The notes under the pieces: model-generated
What the model was told of the DNA's origin: nothing
Database searches by the model: none
The model's input: only the letters and a program-made list of their open reading frames with translations
From: Begonia masoniana
Taxonomy: Eukaryota > Streptophyta > Magnoliopsida > Cucurbitales > Begoniaceae
Length of the DNA: 64,000 bases
Direction: 5' to 3'
NCBI GenBank assembly: GCA_022432975.1
Contig: CM039509.1
Span: 11,064,621 to 11,128,620 of the forward strand
Program-made: the position numbers and the translations under genes
Shown: in pieces, positions 14,301 to 31,402 of the stretch
Layout of the letters: every line of letters starts with the position of its first letter
Numbering within the stretch: position 1 is the stretch's first letter

Positions 14301-17300
14301 TCAATCGATTTGTTCCAAAAGAGTTGAACGTATCAAGCAAATGAGGTTGAGTGTTACATGACTTGTGGTTAGAACTAAGTTATCCATTTCACATTCAAGG
14401 CTTTAACTTGAAGTGATGAGAACGACGTGTATTGAGGACCCAACAACCTTCATGGACGCGAAACTAAGACTTAGTAATGCGCTGATGAAGCATTAGAAAC
14501 TCACTTCAATCGATTGTTCCAAAAGAGTTGATCGTATCAAGCAAATGAGGTGAGTGTTACATGACTTGTGGTTAGAACCTAAGTTATCCATTCACATTCA
14601 AGGTTTTAACTGAAGTGATGAGAACGACGTGTATGAGGACCCAACAACCTTCATGGACGCGAAACTAAGACTTAGTATGCGCTTGATGAAGCATAAGAAA
14701 CTTCACTTCATCGATTTGTTCCAAAAGAGTTGAACGTATCAAGCAATGAGGTTGAGTGTACATGACTTGTGGTTAGAACCTAAGTATCCATTTCACATTC
14801 AAGGTTTTAACTTGAAGTGATGAGAACGACGTGTATTGAGGACCCAACACCTTCATGGACGCGAAACTAAGACTTAGTAATGCGCTGATGAAGCATTAGA
14901 AACTTCACTTCAATCGATTGTTCCAAAAGAGTTGAACGTATCAAGCAATGAGGTTGAGTGTACATGACTTGTGGTTAGAACCTAAGTATCCATTTCACAT
15001 TCAAGGCTTTAACTTGAAGTGATGAGAACGACGTGTATTGAGGACCCAAAAACTTTCATGGACGCGTAACTAAGACTTAGTAATGCGCTTGATGAATCAT
15101 TAGAAACTTCACTTCAATCGATTTGTTCCAAAAGAGTTGAACGTATCAAGCAAATGAGGTTGAGTGTTACATGACTTGTGGTTAGAACCTAAGTTATCCA
15201 TTTCACATTCAAGGTTTTAACTTGAAGTGATGAGAACGATGTGTATTGAGGACCCGACAACCTTCATGGACGCGAAACTAAGACTTAGTAATGCGCTGAT
15301 GAAGCATTAGAAACTTCACTTCAATCGATTTGTTCCAAAAGAGTTGATCGTATCAAGCAAATGAGGTTGAGTGTTACATGACTTGTGGTTAGAACTAAGT
15401 TATCCATTTCACATTCAAGTTTTAACTTGAAGTGATGAGAACGACGTGTATTGAGGACCAACAACCTTCATGGACGCGAAACTAAGACTTAGTAATGCGC
15501 TTGATGAAGCATAGAAACTTCACTTCATCGATTTGTTCCAAAAGAGTTGATCGTATCAAGCAAATGAGGTGAGTGTTACATGACTTGTGGTTAGAACCTA
15601 AGTTATCCATTCACATTCAAGGTTTTAACTTGAAGTGATGAGAACGACGTGTATGAGGACCCAACAACCTTCATGGACGCGAAACTAAGACTTAGTAATG
15701 CGCTTGATGAAGCATTAGAACTTCACTTCAATCGATTTGTTCCAAAAGAGTTGAACGTATCAAGCAATGAGGTTGAGTGTACATGACTTGTGGTTAGAAC
15801 CTAAGTATCCATTTCACATTCAAGTTTTAACTTGAAGTGATGAGAACGACGTGTATGAGGACCCAACACCTTCATGGACGCGAAACTAAGACTTAGTAAT
15901 GCGCTTGATGAAGCATAAGAAACTTCACTTCAATCGATTGTTCCAAAAGAGTTGAACGTATCAAGCAATGAGGTTGAGTGTTACATGACTTGTGGTTAGA
16001 ACCTAAGTATCCATTTCACATTCAGGTTTTAACTTGAAGTGATGAGAACGACGTGTATTGAGGACCCAACACCTTCATGGACGCGAAACTAAGACTTAGT
16101 AATGCGCTGATGAAGCATTAGAAACTTCACTTCAATCGATTGTTCCAAAAGAGTTGAACGTATCAAGCAAATGAGGTTGAGTGTTACATGACTTGTGGTT
16201 AGAACCTAAGTTATCCATTTCACATTCAAGTTTTAACTTGAAGTGATGAGAACGACGTGTATTGAGGACCCAACAACCTTCATGGACGGGAACTAAGACT
16301 TCGTTAATGCGCTTGATGAAGCATTAGAAAGTTCACTTCAATCGATTTGTTCCAAAGAGTTGAAGTATCAAGCAAATGAGGTTGAGTGTTACAGACTTGC
16401 GGGATAGAACCCAAGTATCATTTGCACCTTCAAGGTTTGACTTGAAGTGATGAGAACGACGTGTATTGGGACCAACAACCTTCATGGACGCGTAATTAAG
16501 ACGTAGTAATGCGCTTGATGAAGTATAGAAACTTCACTTCAATCGATTTGTTACAAAAGAGTTAAACGTATCAATGCAAATGAGGTTGAGTGTTACATGA
16601 TTGTGGTTAGACACCTAAGTTATCCATTTCCATTCAAGGCTTTAACTTGAAGTGATTGAGAACGGACGTGTATTGCGGACCCAACTACCTTCATGGACGC
16701 GTAATTAAGACTTAGTAATGCGCTGATGAAGCATTAGAAACTTCACTTCAATCGATTTGTTCCAAAAGAGTTGAACGTATCAAGCAAATGAGGTGAGTGT
16801 TACATGACTTGTGGTTAGAACCTAAGTTATCCATTTCACATTCAAGGTTTTAACTTGAAGTGATGAGAACGACGTGTATGAGGACCCAACAACCTTCATG
16901 GACGCGTAATTAAGACTTAGTAATGCGCTTGATGAGCATTAGAAACTTCACTTCAACGATTTGTTCCAAAAGAGTTGAACGTATCAAGCAATGAGGTTGA
17001 GTGTTACATGACTTGTGGTTAGAACCTAAGTATCCATTTCACATTCAAGGTTTTAACTTGAAGTGATGAGAACGACGTGTATTGAGGACCAACAACCTTC
17101 ATGGACGCGAAACTAGACTTAGTAATGCGCTGATGAAGCATTAGAACTTCACTTCAACGATTTGTTCCAAAAGAGTTGATCGTATCAAGCAAATGAGGTT
17201 GAGTGTTACATGACTTGTAGTTGAACTAAGTCTATCCAGTTCAATCAAGTTTTAACTTGAAGTGATGAGAACGCGTGTAATGAGTACCCAACAACCTTCA

Positions 17301-20300
17301 TGGACGCTAAATAAGACTTAGTAACGCGCTTGATGAAGCATAAGAAACTTCACTTCAATCGATTGTCCAAAAGAGTTGAACGTAACAGGCAAATGAGGTT
17401 GAGTATTACCTGACTTGTGGTTAGAACCTAAGTTATCCATTCACATTCAAGGTTTTAACTTGAAGATTGAGAACGACGTGTATTGAGAACCAACAACCTT
17501 CATGGACGCGTAACTAAGACTTAGTAATGGCTTGATAAGAAGCATTAGAAACTTCACTTCAATCGATTGTTCCAAAAGAGTTGAAAGTAGCAAGCAAATG
17601 AGGTGAAGTGTACATGACTTGTGGTTAGAACCTAAGTTATCCATTTCCATTCAAGGTTTAACTTCAAGTGATGAGAACGAGTATTTAGGACCCAACAACC
17701 TTCATTGACGCGAAACTAAGACTTAGTAATGCGCTTGATGAAGCATTAGAAACTTCACTTCAATCGATTTGTTCCTAAAGAGTTGAACGTATCAAGCAAA
17801 TGAGGTTGAGTGTTACATGACTTATGGTTAGAACCTAAGTTATCCATTTCACATTTCAAGGCTTTAACTTGAAGTGATGAGAATCGACGTGTATTGAGGA
17901 CCCAACAACATTCATGGACGAGTAATTAAGACTTAGTAATGCACTTGATGAAGCATTAAGAAATTCACTTCAATCGATTTTTCCAAAAGAGTTGATCATA
18001 TCAAGCAAATGAGGTGAGTGTACATGACTTCGTGGTTAGAACCTAAGTTATCCATTTCACATTCAAGGCTTTTAATTGAAGTGATGAGAACGCGGTATTG
18101 AGGACCCAACAACCTCATGGACGCGAAACTAAGGACTTAGTAATGCGCTTGATGAAGCATTAGAACTTCACTTCAATCGATTTGTTCCAAAGAGTTGAAC
18201 GTATCAAGCAAATGAGGTTGAGTGTTACATTACTTCTGGTTAGAACCTAAGTTATCCATTTCACATTCAAGGTTTTTAACTTGAAGTGATGAGACGACGT
18301 GTATGAGGACCCAACAACCTTCATGGACACGAACTTAAGACTTAGTAATGCGCTTGATGAAGCATAAGAAACTTCACTTCAATCGATTTGTTCCAAAAGA
18401 GTTGATCGTATCAAGCAAATGAGGTTGAGTGTTACATGACTTGTGGTTAGAACCTAAGTTATCCATTTCACATTCAAGGCTTTAACTTGAAGTGATGAGA
18501 ACGACGTGTATTGAGGACCCAACAACCTTCATGGACGCGAAACTAAGACTTAGTAATGCGCTTGATGAAGCATTAGAAACTTCACTTCAATCGATTTGTT
18601 CCAAAGAGTTGATCGTATCAAGCTAATGAGGTTGATGTGTACATTCACTTGTGGTTAGAACCTAAGTTATCCATTTCACATTCAAGGTTTTAACTTGAAG
18701 TGATGAGAACGACGTGTATTGAGGACCCAACAACCTTCATGGACGCGAAACTAAGACTTAGTAATGCGCTTGATGAAGCATAAGAAACTTCACTTCAATC
18801 GATTTGTTCCAAAAGAGTTGAACGTATCAAGCAAATGAGGTTGAGTGTTACATGACTTGTGGTTAGAACATAAGTTATCCATTTCACATTCAAGGTTTTA
18901 ACTTGAAGTGATGAGAACGACGTGTATTGAGGACCCAACAACCTTCATGGACGCGAAACTAAGACTTAGTAATGCGCTTGATGAAGCATAAGAAACTTCA
19001 CTTCAATCGATTTGTTCCAAAAGAGTTGAACGTATCAAGCAAATGAGGTTGAGTGTTACATGACTTGTGGTTAGAACCTAAGTTATCCATTTCACATTCA
19101 AGGCTTTAACTTGAAGTGATGAGAACGACGTGTATTGAGGACCCAACAACCTTCATGGACGCGAAACTAAGACTTAGTATGCGCTTGATGAAGCATTAGA
19201 AACTTCACTTCAATCGATTTGTTCCAAAAGAGTTGAACGTATCAAGCAAATGAGGTTGAGTGTTACATGACTTGTGGTTAGAACCTAAGTTATCCATTTC
19301 ACATTCAAGGTTTTAACTTGAAGTGATGAGAACGACGTGTATTGAGGACCCAACAACCTTCATGGACGCGAAACTAAGACTTAGTAATGCGCTTGATGAA
19401 GCATAAGAAACTTCACTTCAATCGATTTGTTCCAAAAGAGTTGATCGTATCAAGCAAATGAGGTTGAGTGTTACATGACTTGTGGTTAGAACCTAAGTTA
19501 TCCATTTCACATTCAAGGTTTTAACTTGAAGTGATGAGAACGACGTGTATTGAGGACCAACAACCTTCATGGACGCGAAACTAAGACTAGTAATGCGCTT
19601 GATGAAGCATAAGAAACTTCACTTCAATCGATTGTTCCAAAAGAGTTGATCGTATCAAGCAAATGAGTTGAGTGTTACATGACTTGTGGTTAGAACCTAA
19701 GTTATCCATTCACATTCAAGGTTTTAACTTGAAGTGATGAGAACGACGTGTATTGAGGACCAACAACCTTCATGGACGCGAAACTAAGACTTAGTAATGC
19801 GCTTGATGAAGCATTAGAAACTTCACTTCATCGATTTGTTCCAAAAGAGTTGAACGTATCAAGCAAATGAGTTGAGTGTTACATGACTTGTGGTTAGAAC
19901 TAAGTTATCCATTCACATTCAAGGTTTTAACTTGAGTGATGAGAACGACGTGTATTGAGGACCCAACAACCTTCATGGACGCGAAACTAAGACTTAGTAA
20001 TGCGCTTGATGAAGCATTAGAAACTTCACTTCAATCGATTTGTTCAAAAGAGTTGAACGTATCAAGCAATGAGGTTGAGTGTACATGACTTGTGGTTAGA
20101 ACCTAAGTTATCCATTTCACATTCAAGGTTTTAACTTGAAGTGATGAGAACGACGTGTATTGAGGACCCAACAACTTCATGGACGCGAAACTAAGACTTA
20201 GTAATGCGCTTGATGAAGCATAAGAAACTTCACTTCAATCGATTTGTTCCAAAAGAGTTGAACGTATCAAGCAAATGAGGTGAGTGTTACATGACTTGTG

Positions 20301-20500
20301 GTTAGAACCTAAGTTATCCATTTCACATTCAAGGCTTTAACTTGAAGTGATTAGAACGACGTGTATTGAGGACCCAACAACCTTCATGGACGCGAAACTA
20401 AGACTAGTAATGCGCTTGATGAAGCATAAGAAACTTCACTTCAATCGATTGTTCCAAAAGAGTTGAACGTATCAAGCAAATGAGGTTGAGTGTTACATGA
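5313..20500 (+). repeat. 208-bp satellite, forward orientation (about 74 monomers)
   Basis: Head-to-tail monomers run continuously from the inversion at 5313-5319 to the GAGCC-rich insertion at 20501. Most carry CATGGACGCGAAAC. Many are 203-207 bp because of single-base losses in short homopolymers (TATTGAGG to TATGAGG, CATTTCAC to CATTCAC, CAAATGAGG to CAATGAGG). Noise is densest near 9.6-11.3 kb, 12.3-13.3 kb and 16.2-18.4 kb, and units near 18.4-19.5 kb are almost perfect again. Small antisense frames of 60-70 codons here are only satellite sequence. Confidence 0.95.
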
Positions 20501-20511
20501 TAGAGATGTTA

Positions 20512-20706
20512 AACGAGCGAGTCGAGCCGAGCCGAGCTGAGACGGACAGGTTAAGAGCGACGAGCCAAACGAGCCGAGCCTAACGAGCCTGTCGAGCCTA
20601 ACGAGCTGACCCTAAAAATTTCTAACCGAGCCGGCTCGCGAGCCACGAGCCTAACGAGCCGAGCCTAACGAGCCTGTCGAGCCTAACGAGCCGAGCTAAC
20701 GAACCG
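20512..20706. repeat. GAGCC / AACGAGCC imperfect minisatellite
   Basis: GAGCC, GAGCCTAACGAGCC and GTCGAGCCTAACGAGC recur many times in about 195 bp, including a direct repeat of CGAGCCTAACGAGCCTGTCG centred near 20585 and 20668, and a GAGCCGGCTC palindrome near 20630. It is strongly GC-rich beside AT-rich DNA. This composition is familiar from nonautonomous plant DNA transposons, but I cannot name the family. Confidence 0.75.
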
Positions 20707-20780
20707 AACTTACATAAATAAAATTTTTAGCTAAAATAAATCTTATTTTTTCAATAATTTTTTTTATTAAAATTATATAA

Positions 20781-22690
<1,910 letters not shown>

Positions 22691-22691
22691 A

Positions 22692-25600
22692 CGTAATGCG
22701 CTTGATGAAGCATACGAAACTTCACTTCAATCGATTTTTTCCAAAAGAGTTGCTACGTATCAAGCAAATGAAGGTTGAGTGTACATGACTTGTGGTTAGA
22801 ACCTAAGTTATCCATTTCCTACTTCAAGGTTTTTAACTTGAAGTGATGAGAACGACGTGTATTGGGACCAACAACACCTTCATGGACGCGAAACTAAGAC
22901 TTAGTAATGCGCTTGATGAAGCATAGAAACTTCACTCAATCGATTTGTTCCAAAAGAGTTGAACTGATCAAGCAAATAAGGTTGAGTGTTAATGACTTGT
23001 GGTTAGAACCTAAGTATCCATTTCACATTCAAGGTTTCACTTGAAGTGATGAGAACGGAGTGTATGAGGACCAACACCTTCATGGACGCGAAACTTAAGA
23101 CTTAGTAATGCGCTTGATGAAGCATTAGAAACTTCACTTCAATCGATTTGTTCCAAAGAGTTGAACGTATCAAGCAAATGAGGTTGAGTGTTACATGACT
23201 TGTGGTTAGAACCTAAGTTATCCATTTCACATTCAAGGTTTTAACTTGAAGTGATGAGAACGACGTGTATTGAAGACCCAACAACCTTCATAGACGCGTA
23301 ATTAAGACTTAGTAATGCGCTTGATGAAGCATAAGAATCTTCACTTCAATCGATTTGTTCCAAAAGAGTTGATCGTATCAAGCAAATGAGGTTGAGTGTT
23401 ACATGACTTGTGGTTAGAACCTAAGTTATCCATTTGACATTCAAGGCTTTTAACTTTAAGTGATGAGAACGACGTGTATTGAGGACCCAACAACCTTCAT
23501 GGACGCGTAACTTAAGACTTAGTAATGCGCTTGATGAAGCATTAAGAAACTTCACTTCAATCCGATTTGTTCCAAAAGAGTAGAACATATCAAGCAAAAG
23601 ATGTTGAGTGTTACATGACTTGTGGTCAGAACCTAAGTTATCCATTTTACATTCAAGGCTTTAACTTGAAGTAATTAGAACGACATGTATTGAGGACCCA
23701 ACAACCTTCATAGACGGTAATAAGACTTAGTAATGCGCTTGATGAAGCATAAGAAACTTCACTTCAATCGATTTGTTCCAAAGAGTTGAATCGTATCAAG
23801 CAAATGAGGTTGAGTGTTACATGACTTGTGGTTAGAACCTAAGTTATCCATTTCACATTCAAGGCTTTAACTTGAAGTGATGAGAACGACGTGTATTGAG
23901 GACCCAACAACTTCATGGACGCGTAACTAAGACCTTAGTAATGCGCTTGATGAAGCATTAGAAACTTCACTTCAATCGATTTGTTCCAAAGAGTTGAACG
24001 TATCAAGCAAATGAGGTTGAGTGTTACATGACTTGTGGTTAGAACCTAAGTTATCCATTTCACATTCAAGGCTTTAACTTGAAGTGATGAGAACGACGTG
24101 TATTGAGGACCCAACAACCTTCATGGACGCGAAACTAAGACTTAGTAATGCGCTTGATGAAGCATAAGAAACTCACTTCAATCGATTTGATTCCAAAGAG
24201 TTGAACATATCAAACAAATGAGGTTGATGGTTACATGACTTGTGGTTAGAACCTAAGTTATCCATTTCACATTCAAGGTTTTAACTTGAAGTGATGAGAA
24301 CGACGTGTATTGAGGACCCAACAACCTTCATGGACGCGTAAATTAAGACTTAGTAATGCGCTTGATGAAGCATAAGAAACTTCACTTCAATCGATTTGTT
24401 CCAAAAGAGTTGAAAGTATCAAGCAAATGAGGTTGAGTGTTACATGACTTGTGGTTAGAACCTAAGTTATCCATTTCACATTCAAGGTTTTAACTTGAAG
24501 TGATGAGAACGACGTGTATTGAGGACCCAACAACCTTCATGGACGCGTAATTAAGACTTAGTAATGCGCTTGATGAAGCATAAGAAACTTCACTTCAATC
24601 GATTTGTTCCAAAAGAGTTGAAAGTATCAAGCAAAAGAGGTTAAGTGTTACATGACTTGTGGTTAGAACCTAAGTTATCCATTTCACATTCAAGGTTTTA
24701 ACTGAAGGTGATGAGAACGAGTGTATTGCTGACCCCTACAACCTTCATGGACGCGTAATTAAGGAGCTTTAGTAATGCGCTTGATGAAGCATACGCAAGC
24801 TTTCACTTCAATTAGCTTTGTTCAAAAAGAGTTGATCGTCATCAAGAAATTGAGGTGAGGTTTTACATGACTTGTGGATAGAACCTAAGTTATTCCATTT
24901 TACATTCAAGGTTTTAACTTGAAGTGATAAGAACGATGTAGTATGAGGAACCCAACAACCTTCATAGACGCGTACCTAGACTTATTAATGCGCTTGAAGA
25001 AGCATTAGAAACTTCACTTCCAATCGATTTTTTCCAAAAGAGTGATCGTTTCAAGAAAATGAGGTTGAGTGTTACATTACTTGTAGTTAGAACTCTAAGT
25101 TATCCATTTTCACATTCAAGGTTTTAACTAAGTGATGAGAACGACGTGTATTGAGGACCCAACACCCTTCATGGACGCGTAACTAAGACTTAGTAATGCG
25201 CTTGATGAAGCATAAGAAACTTCACTTCAATCGATTTGTTCCAAAAGAGTTGATCGTATCAAGCAAATGAGGTTGAGTGTTACATGACTTGTGGTTAGAA
25301 CCTAAGTTATCATTTCACATTCAAGGTTTTAACTTGAAGTGATGAGAACGACGTGTATTGAGGACCCAACAACCTTCATGGACGCGTAACTAAGACTTAG
25401 TAATGCGCTTGATGAAGCATAAGAAACTTCACTTCAATCGATTTGTTCCAAAAGAGTTGAACGTATCAAGCAAATGAGGTTGAGTGTTACATGACTTGTG
25501 GTTAGAACCTAAGTTATCCATTTCACATTCAAGGTTTTAACTTGAAGTGATGAGAACGACGTGTATTGAGGACCCAACAACCTTCATGGACGGTAACTAA

Positions 25601-28600
25601 GACTTAGTAATGCGCTTGATGAAGCATAAGAAACTTCACTTCAATCGATTTGTTCCAAAAGAGTTGAACGTATCAAGCAAATGAGGTTGAGTGGTACATG
25701 ACTTGTGGTTAGAACCTAAGTTATCCATTTCACATTCAAGGTTTTAACTTGAAGTGATGAGAACGACGTGTATTGAGGACCCAACAACCTTCATGGACGC
25801 GTAATTAAGACTTAGTAATGCGCTTGATGAAGCATAAGAAACTTCACTTCAATCGATTTGTTCCAAAAGAGTTGATCGTATCAAGCAAATGAGGTTGAGT
25901 GTTACATGACTTGTGGTTAGAACCTAAGTTATCCATTTCACATTCAAGGCTTTAACTTGACGTGATGAGAACGACATGTATTGAGGACCCAAGTACCTTC
26001 ATGGACGCGTAACTAAGACTTAGTAATGCGCTTGATGAAGCATTAAGAAACTTCACTTCAATCGATTTGTTCCAAAAGAGTTGATCGTATCAAGCAAATG
26101 AGGTTGAGTGTTACATGACTTGTGGTTAGAACCTAAGTTATCCATTTGACATTCAAGGCTTTAACTTGAAGTGATGAGAACGACGTGTATTGAGGACCCA
26201 ACAACCTTCATGGACGCGAAACTAAGACTTAGTAATGCGCTTGATGAAGCATAAGAAACTTCACTTGATTCGATTTGTTCCAAAAGAGTTGAACGTAGCA
26301 AGCAAATGAGGTTGAGTGTTACATGACTTGTGGTTAGAACCTAAGTTATCCATTTCACATTCAAGGCTTTAACTTGAAGTTATTAGAACGACGTGTATTG
26401 AGGACCCAACAACCTTCATGGACGCGAAACTAAGACTTAGTAATGCGCTTGATGAAGCATAAGAAACTTCACTTGAATCGATTTATTCCAAAAGAGTTGA
26501 ACGTAGCAAGCAAATGAGGTTGAGTGTTACATGACTCGTGGTTAGAACCTAAGTGATCCATTTCACATTCAAGGCTTTAACTTGAAGTGATTAGAACGAC
26601 GTGTATAGAGGACCCAACAACCTTCATGGACACGAAACTAAGACTTAGTAATGCGCTTGATGAAGCATAAGAAACTTCACGTCAATCGATTTGTTTCAAA
26701 AGAGTTGAACGTATCAAGCAAATGAGGTTGAGTGTTACATGACTTGTGGTTAGAACCTAAGTTATCCATTTCACATTCAAGGCTTTAACTTGAAGTGATG
26801 AGAACGACGTGTATTGAGGACCCAACAACCTTCATGGACGCGAAACTAAGACTTAGTAATGCGCTTGATGAAGCATAAGAAACTTCACTTCAATCGATTT
26901 GTTCCAAAAGAGTTGAACGTATCAAGCAAATGAGGTTGAGTGTTACATGACTTGTGGTTAGAACCTAAGTTATCCATTTCACATTCAAGGTTTTAACTTG
27001 AAGTGATGAGAACGACGTGTATTGAGGACCCAACAACCTTCATGGACGCGAAAATAAGACTTAGTAATGCGCTTGATGAAGCATAGAAACTTCACTTCAA
27101 TCGATTTGTTCCAAAAGAGTAGAACATATCAAGCAAATGAGGTTGAGTGTTACATGACTTGTGGTCAGAACCTAAGTTATCCATTTCACATTCAAGGTTT
27201 TAACTTGAAGTGATGAGAACGACGTGTATTGAGGTACCCAACAACCTTCATGGACTGCGTAATAAGACTTAGTAATGCGCTTGATGAAGCATAGAAACTT
27301 CACTTCAATCGATTTGTTCCAAAAGAGTTGAACGTATCAAGCAAATGAGGTTGAGTGTTACATGACTATTGGTTAGAACCTAAATTATCCATTTCACATT
27401 CAAGGTTTTAATTTGAAGTGATGAGAACGACGTGTATTGAGGACCCAACAACCTTCATGGACGCGTAATTAAGACTTAGTAATGCGCTTGATGAAGCATA
27501 AGAAACTTCACTTCAATCGATTTGTTCCAAAAGAGTTGAACGTATCAAGCAAATGAGGTTGAGTGTTACATGACTTGTGGTTAGAACCTAAGTTATCCAT
27601 TTCACATTCAAGGCTTTAACTTAATGTGATGAGAACGACATGTATTGAGGACCCAACATACCTTCATGGACGCGTAACTAAGACTTAGTAATGCGCTTGA
27701 TGAAGCATTAGAAACTTTACTTCAATCGATTTGTTCCAAAAGAGTTGAACGTATCAAGCAAATGAGGTTGAGTGTTACATGACTTGTAGTTAGAAACTAA
27801 GTTATCCATTTCATATTCAAGGTTTTAACTTGAAGTGATGAGAACGACGTGTATTGAGGACCCAACAACCTTCATGGACGCGTAATTAAGACTTAGTAAT
27901 GCGCTTGATGAAGCATAAGAAACTTCACTTCAATCGATTTGTTCCAAAAGAGTTGAACGTATCAAGCAAATGAGGTTGAGTGTTACATGACTTGTGGTTA
28001 GAACCTAAGTTATCCATTTCACATTCAAGGTTTTAACTTGAAGTGATGAGAACGACGTGTATTGAGGACCCAACAACCTTCATGGACGCGTAATTAAGAC
28101 TTAGTAATGCGCTTGATGAAGCATAAGAAACTTCACTACAATCGATTTGTTCCAAAAGAGTTGAACGTATCAAGCAAATGAGGTTGAGTGTTACATGACT
28201 TGTGGTTAGAACCTAAGTTATCCATTTCACATTCAAGGTTTTAACTTGAAGTGATGAGAACGACGTGTATTGAGGACCCAACAACCTTCATGGACGCGAA
28301 ACTAAGACTTAGTAATGCGCTTGATGAAGCATTAGAAACTTCACTTCAATCGATTTGTTCCAAAAGAGTTGAACGTATCAAGCAAATGAGGTTGAGTGTT
28401 ACATGACTTGTGGTTAGAACCTAAGTTATCCATTTCACATTCAAGGCTTTAAATTGAAGTGATGAGAACGATGTGTATTGAGGACCCAACTAACCTTCAT
28501 GGACGCGTAAACTAAGACTTAGTAATGCGCTTGATGAAGCATAAGAAACTTTCACTTCAATCGATTTGTTCCAAAAGAGTTGAAGTATCAAGCAAATGAG

Positions 28601-31402
28601 GTTGATGTTACATGACTTGTGGTTAGAACCTAAGTTATCCATTTCACATTCAAGGTTTTAACTTGAAGTGATGAGAACGACATGTATTGAGGACCCAACT
28701 ACCTTCATGGACGCGAAACTAAGACTTAGTAATGCGCTTGATGAAGCATAAGAAACTTCACTTGAATCGATTTGTTCCAAAAGAGTTGAACGAATCAAGC
28801 AAATGAGGTTGAGTGTTACAGACTTGTGGTTAGAAACTAAGTTATCCATTTCACATTCAAGTTTTAACTTGAAGTGATGAGAACGACGTGTATTGAGGAC
28901 CCAACAACCTTCATGGACGCGTAATTAAGACTTAGTAATGCGCTTGATAAGCATAAGAAACTTCACTTCAATCGATTTGTTCCAAAAGAGTTGATCGTAT
29001 CAAGCAAATGAGGTTGAGTGTTACATGACTTGTGGTTAGAACCTAAGTTATCCATTTCACATTCAAGGTTTTAACTTGAAGTGATGAGAACGACGTGTAT
29101 TGAGGACCCAACAACCTTCATGGACGCGTAAACTAAGACTTAGTAATGCGCTTGATGAAGCATTAGAAACTTCACTTCAATCGATTTGTTCCAAAAGAGT
29201 TGAACGTATCAAGCAAATGAGGTTGAGTGTTACATGACTTGTGGTTAGAACCTAAGTTATCCATTTCACATTCAAGGTTTTAACTTGAAGTGATGAGAAC
29301 GACGTGTATTGAAGACCCAACAACCTTCATCGGACGCGTAATTAAGACTTAGTAATGCGCTTGATGAAGCATAAGAAACTTCACTTCAATCGATTTGTTT
29401 TAAAAGAGTTGAATCGTATTAAGCAATTGAGTTTGAATGTTACATGACTTGTGGTTAGAACCTAAATTATCCATTTCATATTCAAGTTTTAACTTGAAGT
29501 GATGAGAACGACGTGTATTGAGGACCCAACAACCTCATGGACGCGTAATTAAGACTTAGTAATGCGCTTGATGAAGCATAAGAAACTTCACTTCAATCGA
29601 TTTGTTCCAAAAGAGTTGATCGTATCAAGCAAATGAGGTTGAGTGTTACATGACTTGTGGTTAGAACCTAAGTTATCCATTTGACATTCAAGGTTTTAAC
29701 TTGAAGTGATGAGAACGACGTGTATTGAGGACCCAACAACCTTCATGGACGCGAAACTAAGACTTAGTAATGCGCTTAATGAAGCATTAGAAACTTCACT
29801 TCAATCGATTTGTTCCAAAAGAGTTTAACGTATCAAGCAAATGAGGTTGAGTGTTACATGACTTGTGGTTAGAACCTAAGTTATCCATTTCACATTCAAG
29901 GTTTTTATCTTGAAGTGATGAGAACGACGTGTATTGAGGTCCAAACAACCTTCACGGACGGGTAATAAAGAGTTAGTAATGCGCTTGATGATGCATAAAA
30001 AACTTCACTTCAATCGATTTGTTCCAAAAGAGTTAAACGAATCAAGCAAATGAGGTTGAGTGTTACATGACTTGTAGTTAGAAACTAAGTTATGCATTTC
30101 ATATTCAAAGTTTTAACTTGAAGTGATGAGAACGACGTGTATTGAGGACCCAACAACCTTCATGGATGCGTAATTAAGACTTAGTAATGCGCTTGATGAA
30201 GCGTAAGAAACTTCACTTCAATCGATTTGTGCCAAAAGAGTTGAACGTATCAAGCAAATGAGGTTGAGTGTTACATGACTTCTGGTTAGAACCTAAGTTA
30301 TCCATTTCACATTCAAGGCTTTAACTTGAAGTGATGAGAACGACGTGTATTGAGGACCCAACAACCTTCATGGACGCGAAACTAAGACTTAGTAATGCGC
30401 TTGATAAAGCATTAGAAACTTCACTTCAATCGATTTGTTCCAAAAGAGTTGAACGTATCAAGCAAATGAGGTTGAGTGTTACATGACTTGTGGTTAGAAC
30501 CTAAGTTATCCATTTCACATTCAAGGTTTTAACTTGAAGTGATGAGAACGACGTGTATTGAGGACCCAACAACCTTCACGGACGGTTAATTAAGACTTAG
30601 TAATGCGCTTGATGAAGCATAAAAAACTTCACGTCAATCGATTTGTTCCAAAAGAGTTGAACGAATCAAGCAAATGAGGTTGAATGTTACATGACTTGTA
30701 GTTAGAAACTAAGTTATCCATTTCATATTCAAAGTTTTAACTTGAAGTGATGAGAACGACGTGTATTGAGGACCCAACAACCTTCATGGACGCGTACTTA
30801 AGACTTAGTAATGCGCTTGATGAAGCATAAGAAACTTCACTTCAATCGATTTGTTCCAAAAGAGTTGATCGTATCAAGCAAATTAGGTTGAGTGTTACAT
30901 GACTTGTGGTTAGAACCTAAGTTATCCATTTGACATTCAAGGTTTTAACTTGAAGTGATGAGAACGACGTGTATTGAGGACCCAACAACCTTCACGGACG
31001 GGTAATTAAGACTTAGTAATGCGCTTGATGAAGCATAAAAAACTTCACTTCAATCGATTTGTTCCAAAAGAGTTGAACGAATCAAGCAAATGAGGTTGAG
31101 TGGTACATGACTTGTTGTTAGAACCTAAGTTTTTCATTTCACATTCAAGGTTTTAACTTGAAGTGATGAGAACAACATGTATTGAGGACCCAACAACCTT
31201 CATGGACGCGTAATTAAGACTTAGTAATGCGCTTGATGAAGCATAAGAAACTTCACTTCAATCGATTTGTTCCAAAAGATTTGATCGTATCAAGCAAATA
31301 AGGTTGAGTGTTACATGACTTGTGGTTAGAACCTAAGTTATCCATTTGACATTCAAGGCTTTAACTTGAAGTGATGAGAACGACGTGTATTGATGACCCA
31401 AC
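22692..31402 (+). repeat. 208-bp satellite, forward orientation (about 42 monomers)
   Basis: Satellite resumes mid-monomer at GTAATGCGC and runs to the left edge of the copia element, ending GATGACCCAAC. Many units carry CGCGTAATTAAG or CGCGTAACTAAG, in contrast to the CGCGAAAC type dominating 5.3-20.5 kb. Rare unit types (TTTGACATTCAAGG; CACGGACGGGTAATT; TAGTTAGAAACTAAG with CATATTCAAAG) cluster at 29.6-31.4 kb and recur two or three monomers apart. Indel-rich patches occur at 22.7-23.1 kb and 24.7-25.1 kb. Confidence 0.95.
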
